NCBI GenBank assembly: GCA_004298435.1
Contig: SCSF01000098.1
Span: forward strand, 1 to 44,076
Source: Beijerinckiaceae bacterium
GTDB lineage: Bacteria > Pseudomonadota > Alphaproteobacteria > Rhizobiales > Beijerinckiaceae
Direction: 5' to 3'
DNA: 44,076 nt
Translations under genes and position numbers: made by a program
The notes under the pieces: model-generated
The model's database searches: none
What the model saw: the letters and a program-made list of their open reading frames with translations, nothing else
What the model was told of the DNA's origin: nothing
Shown here: positions 33,858-41,905 of the stretch, one piece after another
Layout: every line of letters starts with the position of its first letter
Position numbering within the stretch: position 1 is the first letter of the stretch

Positions 33858-34478
33858 GAGCGCGTTCCTGCCGTTGTTGCGGACGCGATGAAAAGGGCGA
33901 ACTGCCACCGTTGCGGCAGCAGACACAACGGACTCAATCTCTCAGGCCCGCATCTGTTCGAGCGTTTTCGAGCGCCCGCCCCTCATATCGATATCCGTTT
34001 CTTTTTTTTGTTGCCGCATCTGAAGAAAAACGCATACACAACCGACGTTCACGCCAACCGCCGCCTCCCGAAGACTGGCGCCCATTTTTGATTGATCCCG
34101 GTTTGCAGTAAGACAGGCATCCTCACAGCAACGACTGGCGTCGCTGCGCTGGCGCCCAAACACATTACCAAGACGAATTGAGTGGCAGTTTCGGGTTGTC
34201 CGTCATCCGCTGACCGCTCAATATTCAGACCACCGGGATGCCGGTTGGTGATTGCCAGTCCTCCATCACTAGCTATCCAGGACTGTGACTGTAGATGACC
34301 GAACTATACGGTCGCATTTCCGTAAGAATACAAAATCCCAATGTTGCATTAGCGAACGTAATTGTTGGCATTCATCTGATATTTCTTGGCAAAAATACCG
34401 TTGTGCGATGCAACGCCCAGGCTGGAGCAAGACCAGTCCGACCTGGCTGGCCATCAGCGTTTTCTAGGAGAATTGAAG

Positions 34479-34538
34479 TTGAGGCGCTTTGTATTCGGCA
34501 TTCTGACGACGGCCGTTGTTGCGGCATTGCGCGCTTAA
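34479..34538 (+). pseudogene. truncated signal-peptide ORF, possible gene remnant
   Basis: AGGAG (34466-34470) stands eight bases before a TTG that opens 19 codons reading LRRFVFGILTTAVVAALRA and then TAA. This is the basic-hydrophobic start of an export signal cut off before any cleavage site. The stop codon coincides with the left end of a dispersed-repeat fragment. It may be the 5' end of an exported-protein gene interrupted by that repeat, or a chance frame. Confidence 0.35.
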
Positions 34539-34582
34539 CGACTTACGTTTCGCATGAAGAAAACGCGTCAAAGAAAATAAGT
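34538..34582 (+). repeat. dispersed repeat part A, copy 6 (fragment)
   Basis: ACGACTTACG followed by TTTCGCATGAAGAAAACGCG and TCAAAGAAAATAA matches part A of the dispersed repeat. No convincing part B follows, so this is a fragment or a decayed copy. Confidence 0.5.
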
Positions 34583-34698
34583 AGTTTCGCCGAACTAAAT
34601 TCCGCGGCTGCACTGTTGGGCAAGTTCACTGGGAGAATGCCGCAAGCGGCAAACCGGAGGAAAGTTTCAAGGCCTACTGGCGCAGGTTCTCAGCGGGA

Positions 34699-36054
34699 TC
34701 ACGCCGGAAATCTCATGTAGACTTCCAGTCCCGGATTCGCGCCCCGAACATCGAGCCGGACAGAGTGAAGATCGGCTACGGCTTTGACGAGACTAAGGCC
34801 CAGCCCATTGCCCGGCGTCGATCGGCTTCTTTCAAGACGATAAAACCGCTGGAAGAGCCGCTCGTATTCCTCGCTTGGCACACCGAAGCCGTCGTCGGAA
34901 ACCACGCCGATGATTGCGCCATCCTCGCAACGAAGCCGAACAGAAATATGCACCCCCTTGGGTGTGTGCGTGACCGCATTCTCAATGATATTCGCCATCA
35001 TCTGCGTCAACAGCTCGAAATCTCCCCAAAAGCGGATGTTCGGAGAAATGTCATAGCGGAGGCTCTTGCCGGCATCCTCGGCCGCGGGCGCAAACGCATG
35101 GGCGACGGTCGAGAAGATTGCGCTGAGATCGACATCGCGAAAGCCAATCCGGCGCGTACCGGCCTCGATCTGCGCGATGCGCAGTAAAGCACTGAACGTC
35201 GCAAGAATTTCGTCAACATGGACGATCGCAGACTCGATGCGCGCATTGTATTCGTCGGCTGAATGCACTTGCGCCTGCGCCTCTTCCAGCCCGCGGCGCA
35301 GACGCGTAAGAGGCGTTTTCAGATCATGTGCAATGTCGGCAGACACCTGCCGCAAACTACTTATCAGATCCGAAATGCGATCGAGCATGGAGTTCAAAGT
35401 CTGCGACAGACGGTCAAGATCGTCGTCAACGCCACGAACGGGGACGCGCTGTGACAGATCGCCCGCAATAATCGCCTCAGCCGTCTGCCTGATGGTTTCA
35501 ACGCGCTTGAGAAGTGCGAGGCTAAGTCCCAACCCTCCAATGACGCCCAGCGCCACCACGGCGCCGAAGGCCGATAAAAAACCGATGAAAATTGCTTCTT
35601 TATAATCGCTTACCTCTTCGAGATCGCCTGCAACTGCGACCCGAACACCATCGCCGAGCGATTTCAGGAGAATCCGGACCTCGCCCATGTCTCCATCGCC
35701 TTCGTCCTCGATATAAGTCATCTCTGACCAGCCGGATCGGCTCGGAGTGACTGACAAATGGCCCGCCAGCCGTTTGCCGTTTCGATCCAGAACAAGATAG
35801 AAAAGCGCACTGCCATGGCGATGATTCTCACGCGTATTCACTGTCGCGATGAGACGCTGCAAGCCTCCCTTCTGATAAGCTTCCTTGAGCGTCGTCATCC
35901 CTTTTTCTACATTTGCGTTCAATCGATAATTCAACATGAAAGACGCTGACTGGTATGCGATGAGGCCGAGCGCTCCTACGGATATCGCAAAATAGGCCAC
36001 ATAGACGGCCGCAAGTCTGAAAATGGTTGTACGAAGGATTTTAGGCTTGAGCAC
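34699..36054 (-). CDS. membrane sensor histidine kinase
   Basis: A GTG at 36054 is preferred because it overlaps the upstream regulator by only 14 bases; it gives 451 residues beginning at 'LKPKILRTTIFRLAAVYVAY' (first membrane helix). A periplasmic domain of about 110 residues and a second helix ('GFLSAFGAVVALGVIGGLGL') precede a HAMP domain. The phospho-accepting His is in 'VSADIAHDLKTPLTRLRRGL'. The ATPase boxes are 'MMANIIENAVTHTPKGVH', 'VVSDDGFGVPSEEYE' and 'GNGLGLSLVKAVADLHS'. It should phosphorylate the adjacent regulator and may also reach the orphan paralog. Confidence 0.92.
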   Translation of the reverse strand: MLKPKILRTTIFRLAAVYVAYFAISVGALGLIAYQSASFMLNYRLNANVEKGMTTLKEAYQKGGLQRLIATVNTRENHRHGSALFYLVLDRNGKRLAGHLSVTPSRSGWSEMTYIEDEGDGDMGEVRILLKSLGDGVRVAVAGDLEEVSDYKEAIFIGFLSAFGAVVALGVIGGLGLSLALLKRVETIRQTAEAIIAGDLSQRVPVRGVDDDLDRLSQTLNSMLDRISDLISSLRQVSADIAHDLKTPLTRLRRGLEEAQAQVHSADEYNARIESAIVHVDEILATFSALLRIAQIEAGTRRIGFRDVDLSAIFSTVAHAFAPAAEDAGKSLRYDISPNIRFWGDFELLTQMMANIIENAVTHTPKGVHISVRLRCEDGAIIGVVSDDGFGVPSEEYERLFQRFYRLERSRSTPGNGLGLSLVKAVADLHSVRLDVRGANPGLEVYMRFPA

Positions 36055-36718
36055 TGAGCAGATATCCTGCGCCGCGGACAGTGCGAATAAGTTCGCATTC
36101 GAAGCCACGGTCTACTTTGGCCCGCAACCGGCTCATATGCGTCTCGACGATGTTCGTTTTGGGATCGAAGTGAAAGTCCCAGACCATTTCCAGAAGCATC
36201 GTCCTTGTCACAACGCGATCGACATGCCGCGCCAGAAATTCCAGCAGCTTGAATTCCCGCGGTTGCAGATCGATTCTACAGCCGCCGCGGCGAACACTGC
36301 GCTTCAGAAGATCAATCTCAAGGTCTCCGCACCGCAAAACCGTCACAGCCGCCGTAATGGCGGGACGACGCGCAAGGGCGTTCACCCTGGCCATGACTTC
36401 GGAAAAAGCAAAGGGCTTGACGAGATAGTCGTCGCCGCCGGCATTAAGTCCCTCGACGCGATCGTCGAGACCGCCGAGATTGGTCAGAAACAGCACCGGC
36501 GTTCCAATCCCCTGGCCGCGCAACTGTCTTACCAACGACAACCCGTCGATCGCCGGCAGCATGCGGTCAACGATAGCAACATCGTAACTGCCGGTGCTGG
36601 CGGCGAAGAAACCGTCACGTCCGTTCGAAGCATGATCGGCGAAATGGCCGTGCTCGCAGAGGCCCTTGATGACATAGGCCGCCGTCTCGGCATCGTCCTC
36701 GACGATCAACACCCTCAT
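36041..36718 (-). CDS. OmpR-family response regulator, kinase-linked paralog
   Basis: The 225 residues start at an ATG with the leader ACGGCAGGAACGCG. The receiver has 'MRVLIVEDDAETAAYVIKGL', Asp51 in 'VAIVDRMLPAIDGLSL' and Lys101 in 'DYLVKPFAFSEV'. The winged helix has 'LQPREFKLLEFLARH' and 'NIVETHMSRLRAKVDRGF'. It is the first gene of a two-gene operon with the overlapping kinase. It is about 81 percent identical to the orphan regulator at 33171-33857 by hand count, including nearly all of the recognition helix, so both should bind similar DNA sites. Confidence 0.93.
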   Translation of the reverse strand: MRVLIVEDDAETAAYVIKGLCEHGHFADHASNGRDGFFAASTGSYDVAIVDRMLPAIDGLSLVRQLRGQGIGTPVLFLTNLGGLDDRVEGLNAGGDDYLVKPFAFSEVMARVNALARRPAITAAVTVLRCGDLEIDLLKRSVRRGGCRIDLQPREFKLLEFLARHVDRVVTRTMLLEMVWDFHFDPKTNIVETHMSRLRAKVDRGFECELIRTVRGAGYLLSAQA

Positions 36719-36959
36719 AAAACGCGTTCCTGCCGTAGTTTATCGACGCAATAAAAAATGAACTGCTTCGTCCGGTGCTTCTTGCCGCTCCTTCTTGCCG
36801 CATGCCGACGGAAGGAGGCCCCACGGCCGAAGGGACCGGAACCGCCTAGACTCAATACTATTCCGGCCTTTCATTCACAACCATGTTATTCCTCCGGGCG
36901 GTTTACCGGCGGATTCACGAGAGCGGTCGCAGCGCGACGCACCTAAAAAGGCCTATGTT

Positions 36960-37346
36960 TTATGGCTCGACGCTGCCGTAGGGCCGCGTGATCACCTCAA
37001 GATAGTGACCATCGGGATCCGGGAAGTACACGCCGCGTCCGCCATCGTCGTGATTGATTTCGCCAGGGCGGCGGCGTGCCGGGTCTGCCCAGTGTTCGAG
37101 CTTGCGTTCGCGGATGCGGCCAAGCACGGCATCGAAATCCGCCTCGCCGATCAGGAAGGCGTAGTGTTGCGGCCGGATTGGACCATCGGCATTGGCGAAA
37201 TCGAGCGAGACCCCGTTATCGAGTTCCACCACGTCAAAATGGCCAAAGCGGGTCGGCGCAGGCCGCCCCAGAATCTCAGCCAGGAACCGGGCGGACTTTG
37301 CCTGGTCCGTTGACCAAACGATCGTGTGATTGAGCTGAGCGGACAT
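36960..37346 (-). CDS. VOC (glyoxalase/dioxygenase superfamily) protein
   Basis: The start is the ATG at 37346 with a strong AGGAGGTGAACGC upstream; 128 residues. 'LNHTIVWSTDQAKSARFLAE' and 'GRPAPTRFGHFDVVELDNG' form the first beta-alpha-beta-beta-beta module, and 'GGRGVYFPDPDGHYLEVITR' ends the second. His (in 'LNHT') and Glu (in 'YLEVITR') are in the positions of vicinal-oxygen-chelate metal ligands, with another His in 'PQHYAFLIG'. The superfamily covers glyoxalases, extradiol dioxygenases and resistance proteins; this small single-unit member cannot be assigned further. Confidence 0.85.
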   Translation of the reverse strand: MSAQLNHTIVWSTDQAKSARFLAEILGRPAPTRFGHFDVVELDNGVSLDFANADGPIRPQHYAFLIGEADFDAVLGRIRERKLEHWADPARRRPGEINHDDGGRGVYFPDPDGHYLEVITRPYGSVEP

Positions 37347-37384
37347 GCGTTCACCTCCTCGCATTGCCTCAGATGTCAGCTATG

Positions 37385-37477
37385 GCGTTTTCGAGCGAAG
37401 TGAATCCCGGTTGGCGTGAAGAAAATGCGCCAAAACAAAAATAAAGCCGCGTTTCCGATTCCATAAGAAGCGCGGAT
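37385..37477 (+). repeat. dispersed two-part palindromic repeat, copy 4 (full)
   Basis: Part A reads GCGTTTTCGAGCGAAGTG then GGCGTGAAGAAAATGCGCC and AAAACAAAAATAA. Part B is a GCCGCGTTTCCGATTCC...AGAAGCGCGG hairpin. It fills the space between the VOC gene start and the DUF2249 gene end. Confidence 0.7.
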
Positions 37478-37542
37478 CGAGTCAGGGTATCTCCGAATTC
37501 AATCCGATGAGCGCCAAACAGGATCCCTGCCCGGCTGCCCCT

Positions 37543-37815
37543 TCACGCCAATGGCCCGGTTCCCGGTGCGCTGTGCTGGAGGCGGACGCGCCAGACATCC
37601 GGACCGCTTTCAAGATAAGTCCAGCAGCAACGGTTGCCATGCTTCGCTTCAAGCTGGAGCCGCAACGGACGCGGATCGTGATCCGCGATCAACTGTAGAC
37701 AACTGGTCTTGTCGAGATGCTCGAAGAGCTGGAAAATCACCGTATGGCGAACGCGCGGCTCGATCTCCCGCACGTCGATGATCCGCTCGTCCTTAACCGC
37801 GCCGAAATTATCCAT
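37543..37815 (-). CDS. DUF2249 domain protein
   Basis: From the ATG at 37815 (GGAAGG upstream) it has 90 residues. The DUF2249 pattern is clear: 'IIDVREIEPRVRHTVIFQLF', 'CLQLIADHDPRPLRLQLEA' and 'WTYLESGPDVWRVRLQ'. The conserved RH and DHDP motifs are present. DUF2249 genes are often found beside nitric-oxide or denitrification genes and hemerythrin-like proteins, but the biochemical role is not settled. It is the second gene of an operon whose promoter carries an NsrR-like operator, which supports a link with nitrosative stress. Start at 37824 is an alternative. Confidence 0.88.
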   Translation of the reverse strand: MDNFGAVKDERIIDVREIEPRVRHTVIFQLFEHLDKTSCLQLIADHDPRPLRLQLEAKHGNRCCWTYLESGPDVWRVRLQHSAPGTGPLA

Positions 37816-37854
37816 CACATTCACCTTCCCGATTGTCGCTCCAGGCCGAGTCCG

Positions 37855-38415
37855 CTACCGGGATAGGCGGGGGTCCGCCTCCGGTATCGAACAAAGACGG
37901 TCGATCTGACAGAGCAACCGATCGGCAGCGTCACGCTTCAGGCTCCGGGCGAGGAGTTCGCGCAGATACGGCTTGAGAATGCGGCCTGTGACGCCGCGTT
38001 CCGCCCACATCAATTCAACGAGGTTCCGTGCCAGAGGAGACAAATCCGACCGCATGGCCGCTGGATTTACAATCGTGCGAAGCGCCTGCTCGATCCGCGT
38101 CCATTGCGATCCACAAATGTGCGTCAGGACATTATTGACATGAGGATGTCCCCGGAACGCCGCTACCATCCTCTTTACGAGTTCGCCGCAATCGTATTCG
38201 CGCAGCTCTTGTCCAGCATCCAGAATATCGCCGCCCGCCAGATCGGGAAGGCAGTCAACCATGACGGGAGGCGAAGGGGGCGCACCTTCAAAATGAAATT
38301 CGGGATTGCTCCCGGAAAGCGCATGATCGGAAGCCGCATGATCGATCCCCGTCAGGACACCTCGCTCCAATCCATCTAAGCGGCTGGCATAGATCTCGCC
38401 GAACCGAAGCGACAT
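37855..38415 (-). CDS. hypothetical protein under an NsrR-like operator
   Basis: The ATG at 38415 has AGAGGAGAG upstream; 186 residues. I do not recognise a family. Visible features are five cysteines (in 'VDCLPDL', 'REYDCGEL', 'LTHICGSQW' and the C-terminal 'LLCQIDRLC'), a His-rich segment 'FRGHPHVNNVLTHICGSQW', and a helical C-terminal half ('PLARNLVELMWAERGVTGRI'). No signal peptide or membrane helix is seen, so it is cytoplasmic. Cys and His in the middle could bind metal or heme; this is speculation. It is the first gene of an operon with DUF2249, which suggests a role in the response to nitric oxide. Confidence 0.75.
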   Translation of the reverse strand: MSLRFGEIYASRLDGLERGVLTGIDHAASDHALSGSNPEFHFEGAPPSPPVMVDCLPDLAGGDILDAGQELREYDCGELVKRMVAAFRGHPHVNNVLTHICGSQWTRIEQALRTIVNPAAMRSDLSPLARNLVELMWAERGVTGRILKPYLRELLARSLKRDAADRLLCQIDRLCSIPEADPRLSR

Positions 38416-38462
38416 CGCACTCTCCTCTTCGGAAGCCCGCATCATGGGCCGTTGTACGGTTA

Positions 38463-38485
38463 AAGATATATTGCAAATATATCTT
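38463..38485. promoter_or_regulatory. NsrR-like operator (Rrf2 family)
   Basis: AAGATATATTG-C-AAATATATCTT is an 11-1-11 palindrome. It fits the NsrR consensus known from enterobacteria (AAGATGYATTT-N-AAATRCATCTT) at about 19 of 22 arm positions. NsrR is the nitric-oxide-sensing repressor. The site overlaps the spacer and -10 of the promoter of the unknown/DUF2249 operon, as expected for repression. No nsrR gene is in the window. Confidence 0.65.
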
Positions 38486-38494
38486 TTATGTCAA
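38465..38494 (-). promoter_or_regulatory. promoter of the unknown/DUF2249 operon
   Basis: On the reverse strand TTGACA (38494-38489) is followed after 17-18 bases by ATATAT/TATATC as -10. The TTGACA is a perfect -35. The transcript would start about 45 bases before the ATG at 38415. The NsrR-like palindrome covers the spacer and -10. Confidence 0.65.
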
Positions 38495-38652
38495 CCTTAC
38501 ATACCTGCCTTTGTCAGCCAATGACACCGACATTCGTGCCGTGCGGCACGCAAACTGTACAATTTGATTTGGGAGCTTAATTAGATTTAGAATCTGGCTG
38601 CTTAATCATCGAGCCATTCTTGTGGCTAGCCAACCTCGAATAAGGAGCAACG

Positions 38653-39309
38653 ATGATTACCGTTATAGGCCAAGACCCGAAGATAGCAATTGAACCGCCT
38701 GACGCATTTTTTGATGACCATGGTTTGTCGGCCAGCGGCTTGCACATCCTGGAACTTTGCAACATTCAGAAACCACCCAAAAACAAAAGGGGCTATATTG
38801 AAGTCCCCGATAATGAGATGCCTCGTTACGAGCGTCTATTTCGAGAGAACTTTGATGCATTTAATCTGATAGACGAACCTATCCATGATATACTTCTTAA
38901 TGAATATAATGATCGAGAAGTGCGAAACGAAGTATTTGAACTCATAGACAGGAATGAATTCCTACAAAGATATTTAGAAGATAACTGGCTTCAGGTGAGG
39001 CAAAGGCTTGTCGAGCACCAATATTATGACGCGATCGTTCTTTGCGGCAAGCATGCCACTTGGGCGTTTTGTAAAGCATTCGCGATAGATGAGAGTTACC
39101 TATGTAAATACAATCCCGTCTCTATCACGGTTAACAGGATACAGCACTCGGTAGCCCGCGTGGACCATCCGAGTCCCGCCAACCATAAATTGTACACACA
39201 AGACTGTTTAGAGCGGAACAAAACTGCCTGGAGAAATATTTTGGATACGCAAAATCTACCAGGAGCCCGGGTAATAGCAGAAGAGCCGCTCCGGTCAACA
39301 ATAGCCTAG
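38653..39309 (+). CDS. uracil-DNA-glycosylase-like protein, AT-rich and probably acquired
   Basis: AAGGAGCAACG precedes the ATG at 38653; 218 residues. The pattern fits the UDG fold. 'MITVIGQDPKIAIEPPDAFF' places GQDP at residues 6-9, like the catalytic-water motif of Ung, and 'VDHPSPANHKLYTQ' places HPSP at 172-175, like the DNA-intercalation motif. 'YYDAIVLCGKHATWAFCKAF' matches the strand and helix before it. The Tyr after GQDP is replaced by Lys, so the substrate or activity may differ. Base composition is visibly more AT-rich than its neighbours, and no partner gene is attached, which suggests transfer. A family assignment needs profile comparison. Confidence 0.55.
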   Translation: MITVIGQDPKIAIEPPDAFFDDHGLSASGLHILELCNIQKPPKNKRGYIEVPDNEMPRYERLFRENFDAFNLIDEPIHDILLNEYNDREVRNEVFELIDRNEFLQRYLEDNWLQVRQRLVEHQYYDAIVLCGKHATWAFCKAFAIDESYLCKYNPVSITVNRIQHSVARVDHPSPANHKLYTQDCLERNKTAWRNILDTQNLPGARVIAEEPLRSTIA

Positions 39310-39326
39310 ATGCTTGATCCCAATTA

Positions 39327-39364
39327 GAGCTTCTCTTCTGCTTCCATCAGAAGCGAAATAGCTC
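39327..39364 (+). repeat. dispersed repeat part B, copy 5; probable terminator
   Basis: GAGCTTCTCTTCTG-CTTCCAT-CAGAAGCGAAATAGCTC is part B of the dispersed repeat without part A. It lies 17 bases after the UDG-like stop and may end its transcript. Confidence 0.6.
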
Positions 39365-39369
39365 TAAGG

Positions 39370-39389
39370 CCCCGCTGCGCGGAGCGGGG
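39370..39389 (-). terminator. hairpin after ilvD
   Basis: CCCCGCT and AGCGGGG pair around six bases, five bases after the ilvD stop on the reverse strand. No long T tract follows. It lies next to repeat copy 5, so the two may together separate the convergent genes. Confidence 0.45.
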
Positions 39390-39394
39390 GGCGG

Positions 39395-41068
39395 CTAACC
39401 TGTCACCGCCCCTTCATTCGCCGGTCTGGCGAGAGTCGAGAACTTGGCGAGCACGCCGCGTTTATAACGGGGCTCAGGCTGCTTCCATTCCGCGCGCCGG
39501 CGCGCGATCTCGGCATCATCGACCTCGAGCCGCAACAACAGGCGATGCGCGTCGATGGTGATGCGGTCGCCTTCCTGTACAAGAGCGATGGTGCCGCCGA
39601 CATAGGCTTCTGGCGCGACATGGCCAACGACCATTCCCCATGTGCCGCCCGAAAAACGCCCATCGGTGATCAACCCGACGCTCTCACCGAGGCCGCGGCC
39701 GACGATGGCCGACGTCGGCGCGAGCATTTCGGGCATCCCCGGGCCGCCCTTCGGACCGAGATAGCGCAGGACAATGACGTCGCCCGCCTTGATCCTGTCT
39801 GAGAGAATGGCATCCATCGCGGATGCCTCGTCATCGAAAACGCGGGCCGGACCTGAGATAACCGGACTTTTCAGGCCGGTGATCTTGGCGACCGCGCCAT
39901 GCTCAGCAAGATTACCCTTGAGAATAGCAAGGTGCCCTTCCTTATAGAGCGGCTTCGAGATCGGCCTGATGACATCCTGGTCAGCGCGCGGCTCGTCCGG
40001 CACCGCGCTCAATTCCTCAGCGAGCGTGCGGCCAGTAATCGTGATGCAATCGCCGTGCAAGAGGCCGGCATTGAGCAGTATCTTCATCACCTGCGGAATG
40101 CCGCCGGCCCTGTGCAGATCGACGGCCATATATTTTCCAGAAGGCTTCAGGTCGCAGATCACCGGCACCTTGCGCCGCACGCGCTCAAAATCATCAAGCG
40201 TCCACTCAATCTGCGCTGCATGGGCGATTGCCAGATAATGCAGCACAGCATTGGTGGAACCGCCGATGGCCATAATCAACGCCACAGCATTCTCAATCGA
40301 GTTCCGTGTCACAATGTCGAGCGGCTTGATGTTTTTCTTCACAGCCTCGACCAGCACGCGGCCGGACTCCGCCGCACTGTCGATCTTCTCCTGATCAGGG
40401 CTCGCCATCGTCGAGGAATAGAGAAGCGACATGCCGAGGGCCTCGAACGAAGAACTCATCGTGTTGGCTGTGTACATGCCGCCACAGGAGCCTGTCGTCG
40501 GGCAGGCATTGCGCTCGATGCCTTCGAAATCTTCCTGCTTCATTGTGCCGGCCATGAAAGCGCCGACCGCCTCGAAGGAAGACACAATGGAAAGGTCTTG
40601 CCCCTTCCAACGGCCAGGCTTGATTGTGCCGCCGTAGACATAAATTGCTGGCGCGTTCGCGCGCAGGATGCCGATCATTCCGCCCGGCATGTTCTTGTCG
40701 CAGCCGCCCAATACAAGGACTCCGTCCATCCATTGACCCTGCACTGAGGTTTCGACGCAATCCGCTATCACCTCGCGCGACACCAGCGAATACTTCATCC
40801 CCTCCGTGCCCATCGACATGCCATCGGAAATCGTCGGCGTGCCGAACATCTGCGGATTCGCGCCGCTCGCCTTGATGGCGGCAATCGCCGCGTCGGCCAG
40901 AGGCTGAAGACCCGCATTGCAAGGCGTGATCGTCGAGTGCCCGTTGGCGATACCGATCATTGGCTTGTCGAAGTCGGCTTTCTTGTAGCCGAGCGCGTAA
41001 TACATGGCGCGGTTGGGAGAACGGGCTACGCCCTGGGTGATGTGTCTGGAACGTTCGTTGAAACTCAT
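39395..41068 (-). CDS. ilvD: dihydroxy-acid dehydratase
   Basis: The 557 residues are a full IlvD/Edd-family dehydratase. The iron-sulfur cysteines appear in '[17 protein letters not shown]', '[18 protein letters not shown]' and '[20 protein letters not shown]'. '[17 protein letters not shown]' and '[20 protein letters not shown]' are the other signatures. It converts 2,3-dihydroxy-3-methylbutanoate (and its methylpentanoate homologue) to the keto acid in valine/isoleucine synthesis in the cytoplasm. It stands alone here. Its leader (41069-41278) contains a near-perfect hairpin (about 41215-41238), but no leader peptide rich in branched-chain codons was seen. Confidence 0.96.
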   Translation of the reverse strand: MSFNERSRHITQGVARSPNRAMYYALGYKKADFDKPMIGIANGHSTITPCNAGLQPLADAAIAAIKASGANPQMFGTPTISDGMSMGTEGMKYSLVSREVIADCVETSVQGQWMDGVLVLGGCDKNMPGGMIGILRANAPAIYVYGGTIKPGRWKGQDLSIVSSFEAVGAFMAGTMKQEDFEGIERNACPTTGSCGGMYTANTMSSSFEALGMSLLYSSTMASPDQEKIDSAAESGRVLVEAVKKNIKPLDIVTRNSIENAVALIMAIGGSTNAVLHYLAIAHAAQIEWTLDDFERVRRKVPVICDLKPSGKYMAVDLHRAGGIPQVMKILLNAGLLHGDCITITGRTLAEELSAVPDEPRADQDVIRPISKPLYKEGHLAILKGNLAEHGAVAKITGLKSPVISGPARVFDDEASAMDAILSDRIKAGDVIVLRYLGPKGGPGMPEMLAPTSAIVGRGLGESVGLITDGRFSGGTWGMVVGHVAPEAYVGGTIALVQEGDRITIDAHRLLLRLEVDDAEIARRRAEWKQPEPRYKRGVLAKFSTLARPANEGAVTG

Positions 41069-41278
41069 GTCAGCAATCCAAAGCAGGTAGCGGGGGGATG
41101 CAAGCGATCAGACCCGTATTGCTTATCCAGCGGTAGGGTGCAATCGCGTGCAGTCTACTCGCGATTCCACAAGAACCGAAGTAGCCCTTAAGTGTAAGGA
41201 GACTGAGAGGCAATTATCTCCCGGATTAACCGGAGATATGGGGCGCGCCGCCCACAGGGTGAATCCAGCCCTTCCTGC

Positions 41279-41905
41279 TCAGCGCTTCTGTTCGAAGGCA
41301 GCGCTGATGATCAAATCGACATTATCGCCAACGAGAGGAACGTATTTCGTCACACCGAATGCGCTGCGATGAATAACGCCGCGCGCTTCAAAACCTGCCG
41401 TATACATTTTATCGAGTGGATTGACCCCTGCCCCGTTGAAGGTGACATGAAGCGTGACGGGTCGCGTAACGCCGTGCAGCGTTAGATCGCCCGTCACATC
41501 GGCGCGTCTTGCGCCATGCGGCACCACTTTCGTTGAGACGAAGCGCGCCACAGGAAAATGAGCGGCATCGAACCAGTCTGGCCCTTTCAATTCACTATCC
41601 AGACGAGCATTGGTTGTCGATACAGACGCGATCGGCAACTCGATTTCAAGGCGTGCAGCCGCAGGATGCTTTGGGTCAAGCGTGAGCGAGCCGCTCGCCC
41701 TGGTGAAATCCCCGTACCATGTCGTAAATCCCATATGCGACACAGCAAACAGGACGCGCGTATGCACGGGCTCGATTGCATAAGCCCCTGCATGCACTGC
41801 CGACGGGTTCTTATTGGCCGGAACGGAAAGCGGATCTGCATATGCTGGCCCGGCGGGTAGGACCGCCAGGAGAAAGAGGATAATGGTTCTTAGGCGCATC
41901 AACAT
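41279..41905 (-). CDS. exported YceI-family protein
   Basis: From the ATG at 41905 (GGGGAG upstream) the protein has 208 residues with a signal peptide ('TIILFLLAVLPAGPAYA'). The YceI lipocalin-like barrel follows: 'YAIEPVHTRVLFAVSHMGFT', 'WYGDFTRASGSLTLDPK', 'FPVARFVSTKVVPHG', 'VTGDLTLHGVTRPVTLHVTF' and 'FGVTKYVPLVGDNVDLIISA'. Members bind polyisoprenoid or quinone-like lipids in the periplasm. It has no obvious operon partner. The longer frame upstream to 42055 lacks a signal and is not used. Confidence 0.92.
   Translation of the reverse strand: MLMRLRTIILFLLAVLPAGPAYADPLSVPANKNPSAVHAGAYAIEPVHTRVLFAVSHMGFTTWYGDFTRASGSLTLDPKHPAAARLEIELPIASVSTTNARLDSELKGPDWFDAAHFPVARFVSTKVVPHGARRADVTGDLTLHGVTRPVTLHVTFNGAGVNPLDKMYTAGFEARGVIHRSAFGVTKYVPLVGDNVDLIISAAFEQKR

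Larger units (their letters stand above)
33858..34698. other. 840-base stretch with gene remnants between regulator and kinase
   Basis: No intact gene is supported. The first 40 bases before the orphan regulator repeat the leader of its paralog. Further on lie a short signal-peptide-like frame with a good ribosome-binding site (34479-34538) and, directly after it, part A of the dispersed repeat. The remaining bases show no family features. It looks like a scar of duplication and decay. Confidence 0.45.
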
